NCBI RefSeq assembly: GCF_029227915.1
Contig: NC_079886.1
Coordinates: 19,382,501 to 19,446,500 of the forward strand
DNA from: Hydractinia symbiolongicarpus
Lineage: Eukaryota; Cnidaria; Hydrozoa; Anthoathecata; Hydractiniidae
Length of the DNA stretch: 64,000 bases
Reading direction: 5' to 3'
Notes under the pieces: generated by a model
What the model saw: only the letters and a program-made list of their open reading frames with translations
Told to the model about the DNA's origin: nothing
Databases searched by the model: none
Position numbers and translations under genes: made by a program
In this document: positions 50,201-61,923 of the stretch, piece by piece
Position numbering within the stretch: position 1 is the stretch's first letter
How the letters are laid out: each line of letters begins with the position of its first letter

Positions 50201-50482
50201 GATAATTTTATTTACTGCAAACTAAAGACGCGAATTGTTTTTCTTTATTCAAGATATATATTTTTCCATTTTCTTTTTCTAAATCACCTTTAACAACTGC
50301 ATTAATTTATGAAATGACCCGTTACATTACTCTTTGAAACCAAAAACAGAAATTTTAAAAAAGAATTTACTCATCAACATAAAGATATTCAGACACTCGT
50401 GGATGGACTACGGGTGTCTAATTTTCTGTTATACAAACACACTTGGTCTGTCTTTAAATTATATATCTGACATTAGACGTAC

Positions 50483-50637
50483 CTTAATGAAGCCTGCAGG
50501 CAATCTTCGCAAAATCTGTGACCACAATTTAACTGCTTGATTGGATTCTTGTAAATTTGCAAACATACAGGACAGTTGAAAAGCCCGTCGTAGAAACTGG
50601 CGCGTTTACCAATGTTATCTTCATCCAAAAAAGACAT
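50483..50637 (-). CDS. TRAF protein, exon 1 (RING, first half)
   Basis: The ATG at 50637 is followed by 51 codons plus 2 bases, ending TTAAG|GTACGT. It reads MSFLDEDNIGKRASFYDGLF, then NCPVCLQIYKNPIKQLNCGH and RFCEDCLQASL. These are the C-x2-C...C-x-H-x2-C-x2-C ligands of a RING finger. An in-frame TAA lies 27 nt upstream of the ATG, which fixes the start. Exons 1-7 sum to 1443 nt, giving a 480-residue TRAF of normal length and order spread over 17 kb. Introns are phase 2 once and phase 0 thereafter. Confidence 0.93.
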
Positions 50638-51452
50638 TATCCAAAGTACGTCGAAACAAAGCGGTTAATGGGTCTGCTGGATATTGGTTCTTGATATAAA
50701 CACCGCTTTTTCTTTATCCACAAATATTAAAAGCAAATTATTGTCAATAATATCTATATTTTTTCCCTATAAAAGAATAAAACGCTTCGTCATTTGCAAC
50801 GTTATCAAGCGAAGATATTGTATTACTTAATGTTTGCATGCTAGATGAGGTCACAATAATCTTTTCGCACAGTTTGACTTTGCAAACAATTCCTTTAGAG
50901 CTCTTTAAGAAAAGTTCTTAACGGATCGATGATGTCATATTTTTTAAATATGCATATTCGTTTGTCTTATTCCGTTTCTGTTAGCAAATTCTCACACACT
51001 TTCTACGCCAACAACTTAACATAACGATTTTTATAGGATCTCCAACACGTCATTTAACTGCGAACTAATGCATTTTATCCTCTTTAATCGACATTACTTC
51101 TCAATGGATAAAAAATAATATTCTAAAATGAACTAGGAATGAAGTTGTTAAAATTTGGTAGCCATTCCAATACACATTTGTTTTTAATAACCTTATGAGA
51201 ACTCTGGATCTTAGGTTTTGTCAAAAATTAAGAACATATTAAAAGCGTAGCCAGTCTGAATTCCTTCATAAATTATAAAACCAAAATTACTAAAATTACT
51301 AAGAAACACTCCTTAGGAAATAAAGAGGCGAAAATTTGCACAAAGATTTTCTGTTCCTTCTATGGTATTTGTACTGGTGTAGCCTCTAGACTTAACAACG
51401 AATATTTAAGGTTGAAAAAAGCTTGACGCTCCGCTCTCAAACTTTCACTTAC

Positions 51453-51627
51453 CCTTAAAAACAATTTTAAAAAGTTCACTAAAAATATTTTTTTCATTTT
51501 TCCGTCTAAGAGTCGTCAACAGTGTTCTCCAAAAAACCAACAAAAATAAAACGGCAAAAAGGAGCGCGTGTTTCATCTCTCCACCCCAGTGCTTTAGTCG
51601 GAAAATCTGAACTAGTCCCTCGTACAT
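51453..51627 (-). CDS. Orphan first exon of a possible membrane protein
   Basis: A minus-strand ATG frame of 58 codons runs to TTTAAGG|GTAAGTG, a near-perfect donor leaving one spare base. It starts MYEGLVQIFRLKHWGGE and contains a strongly hydrophobic segment (KHALLFAVLFLLVFWRTLL) followed by a basic stretch. That suggests a signal anchor or leader; translation could also begin at the internal Met before KHALL. No following exon was identified between here and the TRAF start, and it does not join the TRAF frame. A pseudo-exon is possible. Confidence 0.35.
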
Positions 51628-51629
51628 AA

Positions 51630-54600
51630 TGATTAATTTAATGTGTGGGAGTTTTTATTTGTCAGGATCTAATAAATTTCTATTCGTGTTAATTTCGCTG
51701 AGTTCTAGTGTACATGTTAACAATAACAAAAGCTAAAAATACATATTTTTAGAACTATCTAAAACCACAACCAAATCCTGAACGAAATTTAAAAGAATGA
51801 TTCCTCTGTATATAATTGAAAATAATGACTTCTTTGTGTAAATCCAATATAGAGGTCTTGACACGAATTCTTTGTGATATAAAAATATATTACTAATCGT
51901 CTGACGATTCCTTGTCGCTTCAATGAGATATATTTCTTTATTGATGAAATATATTCACAAAAACACGGCGTATTTAGACGTCACCACAAATGTGTCAATA
52001 TTGACAACCAGTCGAGTTGTCAAAGACACAAAAAAACCGTTAGTGCACTCAGAAGCAAATTTACACCACAAATTTAGCATGACTTGTACAACGTGAATTT
52101 AACCAATTTTAACTAGCTGTTTATACTTCATCCAAATGACTCGAAATACTTACATTCATTGTTGATATTTATTGTTGTGTTGTCAGGGAAACTTCAGATC
52201 AATATAAACCCTAAGCAAGACTGTTGAATTTAACACTATGTGAAATGCTCTTGCAAGTCTTGTATATTTCTATCTCCACCTTTTCTAAAACGTTGCATGT
52301 GAAATTGACAAATTAAGGTTGTCTTGACTGTCAATTGGTTATCTCAAAAGACATGTTAGATATTTTTATAAAAAAATATAAAGAAAATACCAGAGCGTTT
52401 GCAACACAAAGAAGAGTTTAACTTCACTGAAAACTCTTCCGGAAGGTTGAAACTCTTCTGTTAATGCTTATGGAGGGTTGACGCTCATATTGCCACAATT
52501 AATTTTTCTTTCTTTTTCATGAAGATGAAGGGAAAAGAAAGAATGGATGCTGAAGTCGGCGATCGAATAAATTTAGAAAACTAAAAATGAAAAAGCCACG
52601 TTTTATAGCACTGCACGAAAAATGAATATGTGAATGAAAAACAATGTATGGAACAAGACGAATTAAAAAATAGTGGTATCGTGTGACTACTTTAGGGGCA
52701 GAAAATTTTGCATGCAAAAACACTGGTGGGCACAAACTTTCGCAAGGTCAGAAACCAACAGAAACGACAAAAACTATCGCGAATTTTTCATAAAAAATTT
52801 CGCAAAAAACAAAAACCCCTTTAAGGGGTAATCTTTCGCAAATGGCAACAATTTTCTTTTTTTCTTTTCGTCTTTTTTTAGTAATCAGAAGTCTGCATCC
52901 ATTACTGCTTCAAGAAATCGAGACATTCGAGAAATATTCGTAGCACCAAAGTAGAAAAAAAACACAAAATTTTATTGCAAAAAAATAAATTACTAACTGT
53001 CCCCTTTTTTATGACTTTTTTATGCTGAAAAACTTTCGCCTCTTGACCAATATCCATGATTTTGCGTGCAAAAACTTTTGCTGATTTATAATTTCTAAAA
53101 GCATAAACCAAAAACGGCAAGATTGAAATACTTGGTCTCGAAATTAGATCTTATAAAGAGAGGGATAGTAAAGATCACAGCAATTTTGAGTCATAACATT
53201 CACTTTTTGTCCTATAAGAAAATTGGTTGTGGAGAACTTTGGTGATAAAACCTTAAATCTAAGAAAGGTACTAACCGCAAAGATTTTCTTTTTTGTGGTA
53301 GCTTTTAAAACCTACTAAGTGATATGGATACTCGTGACATGTTTTAAAATAACCATTCAATATAAGTAATGTGGATAATCATCACCTTTTTTCCCTCAAA
53401 CTCCCCCTTATTCATCCGTTCCAGCCAAAACTTCAAAAAATAAATAAGTAAATAAGTTAGCCATTATATTACGATGCGGAAAAAAGTGTTCAATTAAAAT
53501 TAGCTAAGTTTTCCTTTCTAAAAAAAAATTAATGCAGTTAAGGACTCAAAAAAATCTCAAAAGTATTATATTCTCAAAAGTCAACCAATTTCTCTGCTGC
53601 GATCTTTTTATGCAAAGTATAACGTTGCCCTGCGCATGATGTCATGCACGCGTGCAAAAATGCCTTTTGATGTAAACATCTAATATAAAATCACATTTTT
53701 ATCGCAAATAAACCTTAATTTAATACCTACCTACCATCACCACAGCCTGCACATACTGGTTGATGATTTTTCGTAAACTTCCTACTACAATGGCTAAACT
53801 TACTTTTCTTGTTTAGCAAGCAAGCTATATAATTTTCTCTTATATTTTAATTACTCTCTTTGTAAGAGATGTAACCTAATTGAAAAGATTTTAATTTGTG
53901 ATTGTAGTTTTCATGGCATTTGAGATTTGAAATGATTCATATCTCATATGCAGCAATACTTTGTCTGCTCTCCTCCGTAAACGAATATATTAACTGATGT
54001 TGTTAATTAAGACGAGTTTTAAACATGTCCGGGTGAGGGCTATTTTGTGGAACTTTCCTGATGAATGGGATCAATTAAGTATTACTGCGGATATTAACAG
54101 CAGGATTAATATGCTAATCAAGTTCATTTGTCGTAATCACATCGTTGGAGATTCATCAAATCATAAAGAGGCTTTATAATTCAATAAAACGTCATAGTTC
54201 CATGCTCTAGCTTCATATCCCCGCCATATACATGTCGAAATTTCGAATTAATAAAATATAATGACGTCCATTTACAGGGAATAATAATTTCATTCCAAGT
54301 TAAGTTTCCACCATTGCTGCTTCTTCGTCCCTAATAAGGCAAAATGTCCCGGGAACAAAGTTGTTTGAAAAGTGCAAATCGATCCTTTCTGCTCAGCGCC
54401 CAGCATGAGTAGAGGATTGGCGCATTGTCCAGTTTTCTGTTCGGCATCCAGAAATGAAATAGGACCTAGAATGCGCAAGAGCGCCCTCCAAAGAACTGTC
54501 ATCGAAAACAGTGCCGATAGAAACTGAAGATGGTCTCCTGTGTAAATAGTCATATAAAAATTTGTAATAAATTTTCGATGACTCAGCAGATTTATAATCA

Positions 54601-57600
54601 GCTAATTAAACTGCAAGGTTTTTTTCCACAATAATGGCTATTTTCTGGCTTCTAATTAAGATTAATTAACCTATAATTTCCCATGTAATACTTTTGCAGA
54701 CGATCCACGAAATGACAATCGGTTTCCTGTCTTCATTGTCATACAGTAAGATAGCTTGAATGTTATGAAATAAACTACAACTTTAGAAGCAGCACAACTA
54801 GAAGTTATTAAAGTAATTACATGCACGCCTTGTTTGCGTGTAAAGAAAGATTAATTAGACGAATTGACGAGTGATGCTGCATGGCATAAGATTTCTCAAC
54901 ACACTCCCTCTCATAAAAAATGGACATTCAATCATTTGGACACTTAATTAACATTTCCAAGTTTCCAGTCGAGTAACTAATGAATTGGTATTAAGAATTT
55001 AATTTATTATATTTATGATAAGATTACATCTCCACAGGATAACATCTCTTCACTGCAAGACTTTACCTTAAATACTATAATCTTGTTTTCTTTAAATACG
55101 CCTTCACAGCGAGGTTGTGTTGGCAATAATTTCTAAGAATCCCGTATATTAGAAAAACTCAGGCTGGATTGAGGATACGTAATTCCAAATTAGTTCTTTC
55201 TTCTTATGATACTAAAGTTTTAAATTTGATTAAAACTAACTTGAATGCTATATTTTCTTTGAAACTTCGAACTATAATATTAGATTGTATTAAATTAAAA
55301 TCCGGCGGGCTATACACTTGTAATAAAAACTTCAAAAAGCGTGAAAAAAGGTTACTCAATATTTTGGTAAACATGAGGCGTAAACTCTTACGTTCAAATA
55401 AACAGGTGATCTAAATGAGCCTTTCCTTTGTCTTCTTATATTAAGGGTAATTTTTTTTTACCGTTGATTCATTAAGACATGTTATTGAAATTAACACAAG
55501 ATATAAAATAACAATTTCTGGATTCGACAGTAATGCGTACCTACCATTTTTATTTAAACTTCTTTACAAAGTTGTTATTTCAAATTAGCATAATAATTTC
55601 TCATATATTACTGGCTTTAATAACTATGAATCCTTGTTGAATACGTTAATCATGTTCATACTGAGAAGATGGTCGATTCGACCATCAACTCACTCTTTTC
55701 GTTATAGACCTTCAAATACTGCTTCAGTAGGGCTAAAACTAAATGACTTTTAATAGTTTTGTAATTGGCAAAAAGCTTTTAAAATCCTATTTTAGGAGTT
55801 TCCATGAAAACCTTGTTGCTGAATGTGGTCCATAAAACTAGTATTGTTTTACTCATTTTCTTACATTAACAAACTAAAATCATCCGTTAACCATTTCCAA
55901 TTGGATATTTCCTACCCATAATGCTTTATATAAATAGTGTTAAGTTATAAAATGCGCTGACAAAAAAGTTGATAAAATAACGATCCTTGCAAGTTACCCT
56001 ATAATAAATTTCTCACCTACAAAAGATACCCGAATACATCTAACATATGAACATTATCATTCCTCGTGATAGAAACTTCTTTCTCAAGTAAACATGCTGT
56101 TTTTTCTTTAATTAAAAACTGCTCTAAGGGAAGTACGAATGACGTCATTAGCTATATACTACACCTTTATAATGGGACTTAATTCAAACAGTTATAACGG
56201 AAATGTTTATTGAACGGTATCCCACAAAGAGAAAAAAAAATGTCCAAAATTTACGTTGTTTTATCATTATAAACTTGATGAAGAAACTATTAGATTTAAC
56301 CTATTGATTAATGCTTAGATAGTTATCTAACCTTCTAAAACAACTTATTTTGCAGAATTACAAAAGTGTTTTTAATTAAAGAGTAAAAGAGTAAACAAGA
56401 AACTAGAAAAATTAGTGGGCCATATTAAATTGACATTTCTGATGTAAAAATTGCACGAAAACGGTAACAATGAAACTCAACTTTTGAGGTGTAGCTTGTT
56501 TTTTCGTAAGGCCGTAGATGAATGTGAGTTTTCCTGTCGCTGTTTACACCTGCTATTTTTGGTTCACAAACAGATTTTACAATATAGATTAAGCCAAATT
56601 GACCGAACACACGATGTTGAAGATAAAATATAAAGTTAGCTTTTTTATTAAAACAGATGTGGCCACGAAAAAACGGATAATTAGGGCAGACTGATAAAAA
56701 GTAGCAGCGTGTTATTTGTAGCTTCGTTACAGAGAAAAATATTGTAAGAAATATAAAAAAATGTATATAGAAAGAGAGATTGGCAAAGCGAAGCATTGCG
56801 CAGGGACAAAACAAAGCCGATATGAAATGTTTGTTGCGTCGTTGTAAAACCTTAGGCACTTTAAGGTATTTTTTTAAATTTTAAGAGGGGCTTGACTAAA
56901 ATATTTCGACCGGGAAATTATAATTCACTTTTAATTGAAAAGTTTATTAAAAAACGGGTCTTCACGTGTTACATTTTGTTTAATCAAACGGTTAATCAAG
57001 CAAAAATGTTTATTTTTAAAGGAATGTGTTCCTCCAGGGGCTTTTGTATTAGGAAAATAAAGTCTATTTTGGACGGAATATTCTACAGTCCGACATAGCT
57101 AGCTAGATAGCTAGGTTTATGATAAGTATTTTTAATAAGAGCAAAATTAGCTGAGTCATCTAACATTCTTTTTTTTGTTGGTCAGTTTGCCCTCTTCAAA
57201 CTACGTTATAACACGTGATCACGTGTAGGAGCAAGTCATACACTCTCTGGTAAGATTTTATCCAATTTTTAGCCGATTTCTTCTTGATTTATCTTTATTA
57301 CATAATACTTTTACATAAAACACTTATTCCAAAACAAGTTTCAACTGTGGGATGTCAGGTCTCACGTTAGCGATGGCGCTCCAACAAACCACGGCTGAGG
57401 GCGGAATTACACCCCTCTGAATATCATGACCTACAGAGCTCAGGAAAAATTGGGCATGGACTTAATTTTTTCTTCTAACAGGAAACACTTGTGGATATCC
57501 TGCTTAAAACCAAAGAATAGCAACCGCTTATCAAACTTTAATATACCAAGATGTGCGCTTGATTACGTAAGGAAATGCTGCTCGGTTTGTGATTCGAACT

Positions 57601-57680
57601 ATGTTGCATAAATAACCTTCTACGCATTAGTTTTATTGTTCTTCACATAAAAACTGAGTTATGAAAATGCATCCCAAAAC
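51630..57680. other. Gene-poor interval
   Basis: No recognisable gene. Several 60-144 codon frames (for example 56425-56859 minus and 55169-55414 plus) lack family motifs and splice support. TTTCGCAAA-type words at 52735-52850 recall the interior of the 415-bp MITE at 16939. A CCCGGGAACAAAG segment near 54345 recalls the CCTCGTTCCCAGG repeat family. Confidence 0.45.
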
Positions 57681-57684
57681 TTAC

Positions 57685-57730
57685 CTACAGCACCGGACGC
57701 TCCAGGTCTCATTTTCAGTTTTTCAAACAT
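57685..57730 (-). CDS. Weak candidate first exon
   Basis: A minus-strand ATG with 15 codons (MFEKLKMRPGASGAV) ends at TGTAG|GTAAGT, a strong donor, in phase 1. Nothing downstream on the minus strand could be matched to it, so it is recorded only as a possibility. Confidence 0.2.
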
Positions 57731-58033
57731 ATGAAACGATCAATAAAATACAATCAGTAAGTTGCAACATCCTACATTAGCAGATGCGTAGACAAGAAGT
57801 ACTATGCATGGCTAACACTGTTGATTAGAAAAGAAAGGTGCACAAAGACCTACTTGAAGCACACTAAGAACTTTAAAGCACATTGAGCAAAGTCGAGTTA
57901 GCACTTCTCTACTTTATTTTACTTTCACTTTTTTTTACAAAAAAATGAAATTCAAACTGTGACAAAATTTATTCGTTACAAATTTTAACCCCGGAATACT
58001 ATATTCCAATTATCAATTACATTCTTGTTGTAA

Positions 58034-58120
58034 CACCCCAAAGGTGGAATTGAACCACTCCGAATTTCATCGGCTACGGGTTTGAAGCCCGCACTCCGGA
58101 CCACTGGAGGTCGTTAGAGC
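58034..58120 (-). tRNA. tRNA-Sec (UCA), copy 1
   Basis: 87 nt, the length of animal tRNA-Sec without CCA. The anticodon loop is CTTCAAA in a CGGG/CCCG stem, giving UCA. The D region CTCCAG-TGGT-CCGGAG is the diagnostic 6-bp D stem with a 4-nt loop, with one A-C mismatch here. The T arm is GTGG-TTCAATT-CCAC. The long variable arm is a CCGA/TCGG stem. The acceptor is GCTCTAA paired to TTTGGGGT, weakened by G-U pairs. tRNA-Sec is charged with serine and converted to selenocysteine, which is inserted at UGA codons. The upstream TATA-, PSE- and octamer-like blocks are present. The copy may be functional or slightly decayed. Confidence 0.85.
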
Positions 58121-58914
58121 GATAGTGGTGATGCACTTAAGGTTGTTTTATCCTTTCCAAAAAACGTTTGTAAACCCTTGTGGCTTTGCATCTCTACATG
58201 GAAAAAATTATATGAAATCAGCAATGCTTGATACGATAGATCTCTCCCGAATTACCTAACTATGCCAAACTTAATTAAAGCAGTCATTATTAAAAACGAT
58301 TTTTATCCCTAATTTCCATAACAAAAGGTAAAATAGTTTACCTAATTTCGTAAACATTTCTATTAGTTTAGTGACTCAATTCCGAGCTGAAAGTTACCAT
58401 TAAACCTTTTATATAACCGACTTTTGCAAGAATAGCCTCGTTTTAAAACTAATTATTTCCTTCAAATCTAAATAAAATCCAACCACAATGTTACATTACG
58501 CTAAACCTTAATTTTTGTCATGATAATTTAATATTCTACTTGAATATCCTTATTTGAAGTGCACAGAGCCATTATAAAATTTCAGATGACCTCATAATTG
58601 TTATAATTTATGAAATTCGGGAAAGGTGTATTATGGAGAAAAATAAGAGTGATGAGATTATTACAAAAGAATTTCTGCAGCACCTGAAAAGTGATACTCA
58701 GTAGAAAAGGTTCGAACGTACGATTGACTAGCCCATATAACATTCAATACACCACAGTTAATAAGATGAAAAAAAGTTTATATTTGCAGATGCGTGGGAT
58801 TGTATTTTAACCTTTTTTGAAGAGAAATGGAATCAGCAAATTCTCATGAAAACTTCGTTTTTAAAAAATTTATGCAAAGAAGTAACAAACTAAAGGTCGA
58901 AGAAGGCTAATTGT

Positions 58915-58974
58915 GACACCCTGAAGGTGGAATTGAATCACTCAGACATCTTACAACTGCGGAGTTCAGGATGC
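58915..58974 (-). pseudogene. Decayed second tRNA-Sec copy in array unit (first of six)
   Basis: GACACCCTGAAGGTGGAATTGAATCACTC aligns with the 3' acceptor and T arm of the tRNA-Sec genes (CGCCCCAAAGGTGGAATTGAACCACTC). The next 30 bases align weakly through the anticodon arm (ACTGCGGAGTTCAGGATGC). Equivalent relics occur at 59818-59876, 60784-60842, 61751-61809, 62717-62775 and 63685-63744, each about 28 nt from the intact copy. The ancestral unit therefore seems to have held two tRNA-Sec genes. Confidence 0.7.
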
Positions 58975-59001
58975 AAATTGTCAATCAAGTTTTTCTTGTT
59001 G

Positions 59002-59088
59002 CGCCCCAAAGGTGGAATAGAACCACTCCAACTTTCATCGGCAACGAGTTTTAAACCTGCACTCCAGACCACTGGAGGTCGTTAGGGC
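59002..59088 (-). pseudogene. tRNA-Sec pseudogene, copy 2 (anticodon changed)
   Basis: It aligns end to end with the other copies (87 nt, GCCCTAACG acceptor, intact CTCCAG-TGGT-CTGGAG D arm). The anticodon loop reads TTTAAAA, giving UAA rather than UCA, and the anticodon stem is mispaired (CAGG against CTCG). The T loop has TTCTATT for TTCAATT. The upstream block is altered (GTTTCATGA for GTTTTATCC), and about 65 bp carrying the PSE- and octamer-like sequences are deleted. Several independent lesions make it a pseudogene. Confidence 0.8.
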
Positions 59089-59903
59089 AATAGTGGCAAG
59101 CACTTAACATTGTTTCATGAAATTAGGAATGCTTAATACGATAGACTTCTCCCGAATTACCTAACTATGCCAAACTCAATTAAAGCAGTCAATATTGAAA
59201 ACGATTCTTATCTCTAATTTCCTTAGCAAAAGATAGAACAATTTACCTCAGTTTGCAAATGTTTCTGTTCGTTAAGTGACTCAATTCCGAGCTCAAAGTT
59301 ACGGTCAAATTCTTTATATAGCCGAGCTTTGCAAGAACAGCCTCGTTTTAAAAACAATTAGTTCCTTCAAATCTAAATATAAACCAACCAGAAAATTATA
59401 TTACCCTAAAAACCTAATTTTTGTCATGATAATTTAATATTCTACCTGTATATCTTTATTTGAAGCGCCCAGAAGCATTAAAAAATTAGGAATGACCTCA
59501 TAGTTATTAAAATTTATGAAATTCGGGAAAGGTGTATTATGGAATAAAATAAAGAGTGATGAGATTATTACAAAAGAATTTCTGCAGCACCTGAAAAGTG
59601 ATACTCAGTAGAGAAGGTTCCAACGTGCGATTTACTAACCATATAATATTCAATACACCACAGTTAATAAGATAAAAAAGTTTATATTTGCAGATGCGTG
59701 GGATTGTATTTTAACCACTTTTAAGGAAAAAAGGAATCAGCAAATTGTCATAAAACTTTGTTTACAAAAATTTTATGCAACAAAGTAACAAACTACATGT
59801 CGATGAAGGCTAATTGGGACACGTTGAAGATGGAATTGAGATACTAAGACACTTACAACTGCGGAATTCCAGATGCAATTTGTAAATTATGTTGTTATTG
59901 TAA

Positions 59904-59990
59904 CGCCCCAAAGGTGGAGTTGAACCACTCCGACTTTCATCGGCTACGGGTTTGAAACCCGCACTCCAGACCACTGGAGGTGGTAAGGGC
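59904..59990 (-). tRNA. tRNA-Sec (UCA), copy 3
   Basis: 87 nt with anticodon loop TTTCAAA in a perfect CGGG/CCCG stem, and a perfect 6-bp D stem. The variable arm is CCGAT-GAAA-GTCGG, closing a GNRA-type tetraloop. The T stem CTCCAC/GTGG keeps pairing. The acceptor is GCCCTTACC against CTTTGGGGC, with a T-T mismatch at the sixth pair and mismatches at pairs 8 and 9. The promoter-like blocks upstream are intact. Confidence 0.85.
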
Positions 59991-60014
59991 AATAGTCGTC
60001 ATGCACTTAATATT

Positions 60015-60060
60015 GTTTTATCCTCTCAAAAAGTGTTTGTAAACACTTGTGGCTTTGCAT
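60015..60060 (-). promoter_or_regulatory. External Pol III-type promoter of tRNA-Sec copy 3
   Basis: Counting from the tRNA 5' end, minus-strand GGATAAAAC lies at -33 to -25 (TATA-like). CCACAAGTGTTTACAAAC is at -62 to -45, the usual place of a PSE. ATGCAAAG, close to the octamer ATGCAAAT, abuts it at -70 to -63. The same order and distances hold for copies 1 and 7, whose surrounding spacer has diverged. Vertebrate tRNA-Sec genes use an upstream TATA/PSE/distal-element promoter, so these blocks are credible equivalents; factor binding is inferred. Confidence 0.6.
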
Positions 60061-60869
60061 CCTTACATGGAAAAAAATTATATGAAATCAGCAATGCTTG
60101 ATACGATAGAGCTCTCCCGAAATTCCTAACTATGCCAAACTCAATTAAAGCAGTCAATATTTAAAAAGATTTTTATCCCTAATTTCCTTAGCAAAAGATA
60201 GAACAATTTACCTCATTTTGCAAATGTTTCTGTTCGTTAAGTGACTCAATTCCGAGCTCAAAATTGCGGTCAAACCCTTTATATAGCCGAGCTTTGCAAG
60301 AATAGCCCCGTTTTAAGAATAATTAGTTCCTTCAAATCTAAATATAAACCAACCAGAAAACTATATTGCCCTAAAAACCTAATTTTTGTCATGATAAATT
60401 AATATTCTACCTGAATATCTTTATTTGAAGCGCCAAGAAGCATTAAAAAATTTGGAATTACCTCATAGTTATTAAAATTTATGAATTTCAGGATAGGTGC
60501 ATTATGGAATAAAATAAAGAGTGATGAGATTATCACAAAAGAATTTCTGCAGCCCCTGAAAAGTGATACTCAGTAGAAAAGGTTCAAACGTGCGATTGAC
60601 TAACCATATAATATTCAATACACCACAGTTAATAAGATAAAAAAATTTATATTTGCAGATGCGTAGGATTGTATTTTAACCGTTTTTAAGGAGAAAAGGA
60701 ATCAGCAAATTGTCATGAAAACTTCGTTTACAAAAAATTTATGCAACAAAGTAACAAACTACATGTCGATGAAGGCTAATTGGGACACGTTGAAGATGGA
60801 ATTGAGATACTAAGACACTTACAACTGCGGAATTCCAGATGCAATTTGTAAATTATGTTGTTATTGTAA

Positions 60870-60956
60870 CGCCCCAAAGGTGGAGTTGAACCACTCCGAC
60901 TTTCATCGGCTACGGGTTTGAAACCCGCACTCCAGACCACTGGAGGTGGTAAGGGC
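60870..60956 (-). tRNA. tRNA-Sec (UCA), copy 4
   Basis: It is identical in sequence to copy 3 as far as I can see, including the GCCCTTACC acceptor with the sixth-pair T-T mismatch. UCA anticodon, 6-bp D stem, GAAA-capped variable arm. The identity indicates recent duplication or homogenisation. Confidence 0.85.
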
Positions 60957-61836
60957 AATAGTCGTCATGCACTTAATATTGTTTTATCCTTTCAAAAAGT
61001 GTTTTGTAAACACTTGTGGCTTTGCATCCTTACATGGAAAAAAATTATATGAAATCAGCAATGCTTGATACGATAGAGCTCTCCCGAAATTCCTAACTAT
61101 GCCAAACTCAATTAAAGCAGTCAATATTTAAAAAGATTTTTATCCCTAATTTCCTTAGCAAAAGATAGAACAATTTACCTCATTTTGCAAATGTTTCTGT
61201 TCGTTAAGTGACTCAATTCCGAGCTCAAAATTGCGGTCAAACCCTTTATATAGCCGAGCTTTGCAAGAATAGCCCCGTTTTAAGAATAATTAGTTCCTTC
61301 AAATCTAAATATAAACCAACCAGAAAACTATATTGCCCTAAAAACCTAATTTTTGTCATGATAAATTAATATTCTACCTGAATATCTTTATTTGAAGCGC
61401 CCAGAAGCATTAAAAAATTTGGAATTACCTCATAGTTATTAAAATTTATGAATTTCAGGATAGGTGCATTATGGAATAAAATAAAGAGTGATGAGATTAT
61501 CACAAAAGAATTTCTGCAGCCCCTGAAAAGTGATACTCAGTAGAAAAGGTTCAAACGTGCGATTGACTAACCATATAATATTCAATACACCACAGTTAAT
61601 AAGATAAAAAAATTTATATTTGCAGATGCGTAGGATTGTATTTTAACCGTTTTTAAGGAGAAAAGGAATCAGCAAATTGTCATGAAAACTTCGTTTACAA
61701 AAAATTTATGCAACAAAGTAACAAACTACATGTCGATGAAGGCTAATTGGGACACGTTGAAGGTGAAATTGAGATACTAAGACACTTACAACTGCGGAAT
61801 TCCAGATGCAATTTATAAATCACGTTGTTATTGTAA

Positions 61837-61923
61837 CGCCCCAAAGGTGGAATTGAACCACTCCGACTTTCATCGGCTACGGGTTTGAAACCCGCACTCC
61901 AGACCACTGGAGGTGGTTAGGGC
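61837..61923 (-). tRNA. tRNA-Sec (UCA), copy 5, best-preserved structure
   Basis: GCCCTAACC restores the sixth acceptor pair lost in copies 3 and 4. The D stem, anticodon stem, GAAA-capped variable arm and T stem (GTGG/CCAC) are all paired. The only visible flaws are the ninth acceptor position (C-C) and the eighth (C-U); human tRNA-Sec also has a non-Watson-Crick U-U near that position. This is the strongest candidate for a functional gene in the window. Confidence 0.88.

Noticed and set aside
56425-56859. 144-codon minus-strand frame
   Set aside because: Low-complexity Phe/Ile-rich residues, no motif, no splice context and no codon bias that can be judged; likely chance in AT-rich DNA.
59810-59992. 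60-codon minus-strand frame, repeated identically at 60776-60958
   Set aside because: It is a translation of the tRNA-Sec gene and its flank in the array; the identity reflects the tandem repeat, not a protein.
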